In this document: piece by piece, positions 57,296-64,000 of the stretch
Numbering within the stretch: the stretch's first letter is position 1
Layout: the number at the start of each line of letters is the position of its first letter
From: Tuctoria greenei
Taxonomy: Eukaryota > Streptophyta > Magnoliopsida > Poales > Poaceae
Direction of reading: 5' to 3'
Assembly (NCBI GenBank): GCA_036927565.1
Contig: JAYESD010000001.1
Location: forward strand, 135,955,415 to 136,019,414
Length of the DNA: 64,000 nucleotides
Made by a program: the position numbers and the translations under genes
The notes under the pieces: model-generated
The model's input: only the letters and a program-made list of their open reading frames with translations
The model's database searches: none
What the model was told of the DNA's origin: nothing

Positions 57296-57571
57296 AATAA
57301 GAAGATAAAATTGCCACCGGTGCAGCCGGAGCAATCGGCTCAGCCAGAGCAGCCCGCCCACTCTCCTTCTGCATCGTCACCGGAGGAGGAGGAGGAGGAG
57401 GAGGAGGAGGACGACGACGACAACGATGATGACGACGATGACGACAGCGACGACGACGGCGACCGCCACCACCACGACGACGATGATGACAACGACGAGG
57501 AGGAGGAAGACCGCTTGTCATGGTTTGAGAAGTTGGGGGAGAGGGCAGAGGAGGCGAAGCCGACTGAGTAA
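57296..57571 (+). CDS. Acidic protein exon without ATG, copy 2
   Basis: Same layout as 53,201-53,473 with one more glutamate codon and GDRHHH in place of GFCHHH. The frame and stop are kept; again no ATG. Confidence 0.4.
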   Translation, partial: NKKIKLPPVQPEQSAQPEQPAHSPSASSPEEEEEEEEEDDDDNDDDDDDDSDDDGDRHHHDDDDDNDEEEEDRLSWFEKLGERAEEAKPTE

Positions 57572-57870
57572 TTTTTAGGAGTTTTTGTACATATTTCTTT
57601 TGTAGTTTTAGGAGTTCTTGTACATATTTAACTTCAATTCTGTTCTTGTACATATTTCTTGTGTTTTTTAATATATATATGTGTTCATTCATGTCAATGA
57701 ATACTGGTGTGTTAGAATTTCTGGATTTCAATCAAGTGAATGTGCTCTAAGTTTAGTGATGTGTTAATCTGTCACAAGTGAACCGAGCAAATTGGACAAA
57801 AACAAAAGATCTTAGGGTTTGAAGCTCGTCTCGATTTGTAATTGCAAAGCTAAAGGAGACAAACAATGAC

Positions 57871-59534
57871 TTTAAGCGTGTCTCACATCGCTTTGTGATC
57901 GATGGACATCCGATCTGCGCCCATCGTTGTCTCCTATTTGGGTTTCTTACGTAGTGTAATTGGTTGATAATGTTTGCGGTCCGTGCATGTTAGACATAGC
58001 TAGAATTAAAACACCTCGGACCTCGGTCATGTTTAACAACACTAACATGCATGCATATATATATACCTCAATAGTACATGACGATCTTTCAACAAAAAGA
58101 GAAAACACACGAATAACATCATGAAACATGATCGTGGATCGAGGTTGCACATGCATGTTGAACATAGAACAGAAATAGTATTAGACAATAGACAGATAAG
58201 AAAAGAACATATGGAATAGGTGCGAAGGATTAGTCCCACCACGGAAAGTTGAGGTCGACGCACCGACGTTATAAGGCATGGCGCACAGTTGCAGTTAAAA
58301 ATCCGAATGAAAGTAATGCGTGCAGGACTAGGCCCATGATCGCTGCAAGGCGTCCCCTGGCACGGACGCGCGGTCACGAAGTTGGCTTAGGCGTGTACGG
58401 ACGGATTTTTTTTATATAACGAAAAAATTGTTTTTCCCCGCGAGTAAATTTACTCCTAATAGGACGCGTTGAGCCGTTGGGACTGAGAGGATGCAAACTG
58501 CGGTTTCGAGGAAACCGGGGCCACCGACCGGTTCATAATTAAGTGCGGTTTCCTCTAGCGTCCGATCGTCTCGACACGCCTGCTTAGATGATGACCCGCT
58601 ACCGGCCTGTTGCATTTTCCTGTTACTACTACTTTACAGACTGCTTTGCGGGCCTCGCTACGAGCGATCTCCTGGCAACTCCACCGGTTTGGGGACAAGG
58701 AGGGTTTGGCGATCGGAAAATTCGAACTAATTTTGCATAGATAGTACATTCATGAACAAGAACACCAAGTACATTTAACTTAAAAACATTACTCCCTCCA
58801 TCCCAAAATACTACTTGTCCCTTTCGATGGAGGGAGTATCTCCGTCCCAAAATACTTGTCGCTTTGGATGGAGGGAGTATATTACAAACACAAGAAAAGA
58901 TAAACTACAACTAAAACCATGAAACGAAAAACTACAACTAAAAACATGAAACGAAAAACTACAACTAAAAACATGAAAAGAAAACACCTAAATACTACTC
59001 TACTCAGCCTCCACCTCCTCCTCCTCGGGTGGGTCCTCGGGCTCCTGACCCTCCTCTAGCGCCTCGGGCTCCGGCGGCGGAAGGTGACCTAGTCTCAAGG
59101 CCGCCACCACGACGAGGTTGCGACGACCCACGACACCGAGCTCGTCCGCCATCGTCTCCCAGAGGGAGTCGAGATGAGAGGCCACGTGCGAGAGGCCGAA
59201 GACGTAGTGGCCCGTGGTGTCCATTCCAGTACTTTGTGGAAGGGTACCGAGCCCAAGGCGTTCCATGGAGTGATATGTATCCGTAAATACATCTTGGGCC
59301 ATGTTGAACAGGAGGGTATCCTTCACGCGCGGCGGCGAGGGGGGTCCAGCCGCGGCCGCTTACCAGCGGTCGGGTCCCTCGGCGGGCTCGGTGGCGGAGG
59401 GTTGCTCGAGCTTGAAAGCATTTGTTGTATACTAGCCGCGTCTAGGTTTTGTGGAGAGAAGAGAGGATGTTGGAACGGTTGTGCGGAAAAGACGATGGCG
59501 CGCGTGACCATCTTATACTCCCTCCGTCCCAAGT
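57871..59534. repeat. 1.67-kb repeated block, copy 3
   Basis: Matches copy 2 with a few substitutions and length changes in the AT run and a G run. Confidence 0.9.
59000..59511 (-). pseudogene. Unrecognised small protein family, copy 3, frameshifted
   Basis: The ATG at 59,511 and the stop at 59,000 correspond to copy 2. A G run near 59,339-59,344 has six Gs against seven in copy 2, which shifts the frame after about 55 codons. The core frame continues open as 59,000-59,326. This copy probably cannot make the full protein. Confidence 0.65.
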
Positions 59535-62090
59535 AAATATCTTCACAGGCGGTTGGTACTTAATAACCTTTTGAGAAGATTTTTATCTGAGGCGGGTATT
59601 ACTTACCAACCGTCTAAGATAATGCCCGATAATGTTCTTCAGTTTCCTTATCCCTTGCTTCTTTTTAATTTAGATTCCAATATAAATACTCAAACATGTT
59701 TAGATTTTGCAAATTGTGTCCAAATTATATGATTCTTTCTTCTACATTTGTATAAAATTAACACCTGCCACCTGAACAAAAAATTTTAAAACTTGTATAG
59801 CTGACATTGTAATGTTTTGTTAAATATCAAATTAATTTCTACTCACATATTATTCACATTTGTGTATCTCGTAAAAAAATATCCTTTACTCAAATTTGTT
59901 TGTATGAACATGTTTGTATCATTTATACATGTATGAATTTTGTTAATTTTTTTAAAAGCATTCCAACATATTAAACTTCAAATTATCCATCATTCTAACT
60001 AAATGCTCATATACATATGAGGCATTCATCAAATTATGAACACACATTGATTCAAAAAAATTTAAAAAAATTTAAAAAAAATTCATAGAGGTTGGTATAA
60101 TGAGTAAAAATGTCCACTGAAAAAATAAATGAAAAGGGCATTATATTCATCAAGATAGAAAAATGAAAAATATCATTTGTTGTATGTTTTTTATGTTCTA
60201 ACCGATTTCAAATGATTTATGAAGTGAAATTTAATGGTAACCTTTACATATCAATAATATTACAAGAAAGTGGAATTTTGAATTTTTAAAGGACCCACAT
60301 TTAATCAAGAATATTAATTAATAAGAAGTAAATATCTTCACAGGCGGTTGGTACTTAATAACCGTCTGAGAAGATGTTTATCTCAGTCGGATATTACTTA
60401 CCAACCGCCTGAGATAATGCCCGATACTGTTCTTTAGTTTCCTTATCCCTTGCTTATTTTTTATTTAGATTCCAATATAAATAGTCAAACATGTTTAGAT
60501 CCTGCAAATTGTGTCCAAATTCGATGATTCTTTCTTCTACATTTGTATAAAATCAACATCTACCGCATGAACAAAATATTTTAAAACTTGTATAGCTGAC
60601 ATTGTAATGTTTTAGTAAATATCAAATGAATTTCTACTCACATATTATTCACATTTGTGTATCTCATTAAAAAAGATCATTCACTCAAATTTGTTTGTAT
60701 GAACATATTTGTATCATTTATACATGTATGAATTTTGTTAATTTTTTTAAAGCATTCCAACATGTCAAACTTCAAATTATCCATTATTCTAACTAAATGC
60801 TCATATATACATATGAGGCATTCATCAAATTATGAACACACATTGATTCAAAAAAATTTAAAAAAATCTGAAAAAATTCATAGAGGTTGGTATGATGAGT
60901 AAAAATGTCCACTGAAAAAATAAATGATAAAGGCATTATATTCATCAAGATAGAAAAATGAAAAATAGCATTTGTTGTATGTTCTTTATGTTTTGACCAA
61001 TTTCAAAATATATATGAAATGAAATTTAATGGTAACCTTTACTTATCAATAATATTACAAGAAAGTGGAATTTCGCCTTTTTAAAGGACCCACATTTAAT
61101 CAAGAATATTAATTAAGAAGAAGTAAATATCTTCACAGGCGGTTGGTACTTAATAACCTTCTGAGAAGATGTTTATCTCAGTCGGATATTACTTACCAAC
61201 CGCCTGAGATAATGCCCGATACTATTCTTCAGTTTCCTTATCCCTTGCTTCTTTTTTATTTAGATTCCAATATAAATACTCAAACATGTTTAGATTCTAC
61301 AAATTGTGTCCAAATTCGATGATTCTTTCTTCTACATTTGTATAAAATTAACATCTACCACCTGAACAAAATATTTTAAAACTTGTATAGCTGACATTGT
61401 AATGTTTTGGTAAATATCAAATGAATTTCTACTCACATATTATCCACATTTGTGTATCTCATAAAAAAAAGATCCTTCACTCAAATTTGTTTGTATGAAC
61501 ATATTTGTATCATTTATACATGTATGAATTTTGTTAAATTTTTTAAAGCATTCCAACATGTCAAACTTCAAATTATCCATCATTCTAACTAAATGCTCAT
61601 ATACATATGAGGCATTCATCAAATTATGAACACACATTGATTCAAAAAAATTTAAGAAAATCTGAAAAAATTCATAGAGGTTGGTATGATGAGTAAAAAT
61701 GTCACTGAAAAAATAAATGAAAAAGGCATTATATTCATCAAGATAGAAAAATGAAAAATATCATTTGTTGTATGTTTTTTATGTTCTGACCGATTTCAAA
61801 AGATTTATGAAGTGAAATTTAATGGTAACCTTTACTTATCAGTAATATTACAAGAAAGTGGAATTTTGCCTTTTTAAAGGACCAACATTTAATCAAGAAT
61901 ATTAATTAAGAAGAAGTAAATATCTTCATAGGCGGTTGGTACTTAATAACCTTCTGAGAAGATGTTTATCGCAGTCGGGTATTACTTACCAACCGCCTGA
62001 GATAATCTTCTTCTCAGACGAGTTTGAATTACCAACCGCCTAAGATAATTACCTTATGATACCCGAGTCTGAGGAACACGATGAACACAC
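59535..62090. repeat. CACTA-like repeat array, third block
   Basis: Units start at about 59,535, 60,330, 61,124 and 61,917, with palindromes ending at about 62,045. Units differ from each other by a few percent. No coding frame is convincing. Confidence 0.82.
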
Positions 62091-62361
62091 TACACATTCA
62101 TTCATTCACACAGTTGAAGAACACACAAGATACTCATTCATTAACAATATGCAATCATGCATCTCACAAAAGAACACAAGATACACAAGTAATATTTAGT
62201 CACATAGATGAACAAAGATAGACTTCATTCATTAACAATATTTACAAAACAGAAGCAACTAAAAACAACAAAGAAAAATTAATTAAATCCTACTCCTACT
62301 CCTACTCCCCTTCCCCCTCCTCGTCCTCCGGCGCCGGTGCAATAGGGGCCGGATGCACCGG
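62091..62361. other. Flank 3' of ORF copy 4
   Basis: AT-rich sequence with imperfect repeats of AACACAAGATAC and CATTCATTAACAATAT. Near 62,238 ATATTTACAAAACAGAAGC resembles the 3' flank of the other family members. Confidence 0.4.
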
Positions 62362-62703
62362 CTACACCGACTGCACCAGCGGTGCAACCCCGAGGTTGCT
62401 AGCCGTCGCCTCCACCAGCGTTCTGCGGCCCTCGGGGCCAAGCACCTGGGCCATCGTCGCGAACAAAATGTCGAGACGATGAGCCACCCCCGTGAGGGCG
62501 TAGAGGTAGTGGTCGATGGTACCCATTCCAGTATACTCTGGAAGGGTACCCAGCCCCAAGGCACTCATAGCGCGAGACGTATTGTTGTACGCCTCTCGCG
62601 CCATGAGGAGGCGCTGCTGGGTGTTGAACCTCTCGGGGGAGCTGCAACATAATTTCTTGCAAGGTGGCTCCTTCAGAGGGCTTGGCGGCGGAAGGTCGGC
62701 CAT
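62362..62703 (-). CDS. Unrecognised small protein family, diverged copy 4
   Basis: The ATG at 62,703 starts MADLPPPSPLKEPPCKKLCC; 113 residues. The core aligns with copies 1-3: LLMAREAYNNTSRAMSALGL, GTLPEYTGMGTIDHYLYALT, VAHRLDILFATMAQVLG and GRRTLVEA. The nucleotide sequence is too diverged to be the recent duplication, so the protein pattern has been kept. The acidic tail is missing from this frame but the DNA beyond the stop (CTCCTCGTCCTCCGGCGCC) still has a related look. An upstream open frame extends to 62,898. Confidence 0.6.
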   Translation of the reverse strand: MADLPPPSPLKEPPCKKLCCSSPERFNTQQRLLMAREAYNNTSRAMSALGLGTLPEYTGMGTIDHYLYALTGVAHRLDILFATMAQVLGPEGRRTLVEATASNLGVAPLVQSV

Positions 62704-62933
62704 AGTGGTGTTGGGTCGTCGGAGCGGAGGAAGACGAAGAAAAGAAGAGGATTCAAAGTGAGCGACACGCTTGTGGAGAACTAACGGGTGATAGCGCGTC
62801 TTTAAGGCCGCGCGGAGTGGAAGATGGAGCAGTTGGTTTACCGCGCATTGAAAGGTCGTGCCTCGGGGAAAAGAAAGGTCGTGCACGGTCATTGACACGT
62901 CTTCATAGGAGGTTGGTGAGGGGTCTTTATGTA

Positions 62934-63415
62934 GGCGTTCATCAAATTATGAACACACATTGATTCAAAAAAATTTAAAAAAATCTGAAAAAATTCATAG
63001 AGGTTGGTATGATGAGTAAAAATGTCCACTGAAAAAATAAATGAAAAAAAGCATTATATTCATCAAGGTAGAAAAATGAAAAATAGCATTTGTTGTATGT
63101 TTTTTATGTTCTGACCAATTTCAAATGATTTATGAAGTGAAATTTAATGGTTTACATATCAATAATATTACAAGAAAGTGGAATTTTGCCTTTTTAAAGG
63201 ACCCACATTTAATCAAGAATATTAATTAAGAAGAAGTATATATCTTCATAGACGGTTGGTACTTAATAACCGCCTAAGAAGATGTTTATCTCTGATGTTA
63301 CTAACCAACCGCCTAAGATAATTTTATCTTCTCAGGCGGTTGGTAAGTAAAACCCGTCTGAGGTAACCATCTTCTCAGACGGTCGGTACTTAAAATCCGC
63401 CTGAGAAAATTGGAG
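62934..63415. repeat. CACTA-like repeat array, fourth block
   Basis: It re-enters the repeat unit in its middle (CATCAAATTATGAACACACATTG) and ends with palindromes at 63,243-63,405, including TCTCAGGCGGTTGGTAAGTAAAACCCGTCTGAGG. Confidence 0.8.
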
Positions 63416-63425
63416 TTTATATATA
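63416..63425 (+). promoter_or_regulatory. TATA box after the CACTA-like repeats
   Basis: TTTATATATACCCTCGGCAG directly follows the palindromes, as in CACTA elements where the transcript begins just inside the subterminal repeats. It parallels the modules at 53,021 and 57,116. Confidence 0.6.
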
Positions 63426-64000
63426 CCCTCGGCAGCCAAGTGTTCACCCTCGTCACTTCCAGTTAGGCCGCCGAACTTCGCCGTCGCCGCCGAGCTTCGC
63501 CCTAGTCACTTCCAGGTACGCCCTCATCGCTGAAAAAGAGTGTCTCTTCTCGCCTACAGCTACTCGCCTCGCCTCACCTCACCATCCAAATCCAAGTGCC
63601 ACACTTTGCAATTCTTGATACCAGAAAAAGGCTGGAGGATTTTCTTTTTGTCCCTTGCTTGATCAGTTATAGGTCCGGAGCTAGGCGCCGCCTAGTAAAC
63701 CTCAAGAACGTGGTCGCCACTCTGAATGAAGCTAGCCTATTTAGAATAAGAAGATAGAATTGTCATTGCTGGTGAGCAACTTTAACATGCTTGTCACTCT
63801 CGCAATGTATAGGAACCTTTTGGTCAGTCGCCTTAAACCCTAGAATGCCTTATCAAATCCTAGAATGCTTCTATCTTTTTCTTCATGCAACACTTCATGT
63901 AGAGTTAATATGCCATTTATTAGATTTTTTGTCTTATTAGTTCTAGCACGGAAATCCCTAAGAAGACTGGTCCTGGTAGTAACAATAAAGAAGACAATAT
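63426..64000 (+). other. Leader of a CACTA-like transcription unit, running off the window
   Basis: From 63,665 (GTTATAGGTCCGGAGCTAGG) it matches 53,124 and 57,219. After 63,750 it departs from those copies with GGTGAGC at 63,768, which could be a splice donor. A short open reading (EIPKKTGPGSNNKED) near 63,945-64,000 may begin an exon. I do not call a gene. Confidence 0.35.

Overview
This is plant nuclear DNA, almost certainly from a grass (Poaceae). The evidence is the density of Ty1-copia and Ty3-gypsy LTR retrotransposons, CACTA (En/Spm-type) transposase with subterminal repeats, Stowaway-like ends of the type CTCCCTCCGTCCC, GC-rich single-exon host ORFs, and tRNA-iMet primer sites (TGGTATCAGAGC). 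No bacterial operon, CRISPR array, rRNA or tRNA gene is seen. The species cannot be named from the sequence alone.

Positions 1-38,362 form a nested stack of retrotransposons, all reading on the minus strand. The oldest is a decayed gypsy element (gypsy A; inferred 5' LTR 36,203-38,362, coding remnants 26,184-28,436 and 35,794-36,009). A copia element (outer copia; from before position 1 to 26,041) lies in gypsy A. A second copia (inner copia; 2,772-23,401, target duplication CGAAC) lies in the gag of the outer copia. A gypsy with a chromodomain-like tail (gypsy B; 8,854-19,377, target duplication GATAA) lies in the coding region of the inner copia. A third copia (copia 3; 29,003-35,524, target duplication CTTCA) also lies in gypsy A. 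A long-terminal-inverted-repeat element (25,086-25,816) sits in an LTR of the outer copia. Every gag-pol is broken by stops or frameshifts.

Positions 38,363-46,220 hold a piece of another gypsy-type LTR, then a CACTA end (CACTAC at 39,405) with about 19 copies of a 71-bp satellite, small foldback elements, and a broken TNP2-type transposase on the minus strand (42,134-45,759) followed by a 28-bp minisatellite.

Positions 46,649-50,633 are the only stretch with likely host-type genes: a 293-codon ORF resembling grass DUF4283-like proteins (plus), a small ORF of an unrecognised family (minus), and an F-box-like ORF of the At1g67623/At2g35280 type (plus) that has no ATG before its F-box.

Positions 50,960-64,000 are a CACTA-like repeat landscape. 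About 790-bp repeats carry GGCGGTTGGTA palindromes, two of the arrays end in a TATA-plus-leader module, and an acidic ORF and the unrecognised small ORF family are interspersed. About 4.09 kb of this region (near 51.9-56.0 kb) is tandemly duplicated (near 56.0-60.1 kb). The unknown ORF family has four copies plus one fragment in the window.

The items I rate highest are: (1) seven stem-loops in the leader of copia 3 with a constant loop and stems of several unrelated but self-complementary sequences; (2) the small ORF family conserved at protein level across diverged copies; (3) a CGGACTAGTCCG-like palindrome shared by the upstream LTR ends of three unrelated retrotransposon families.
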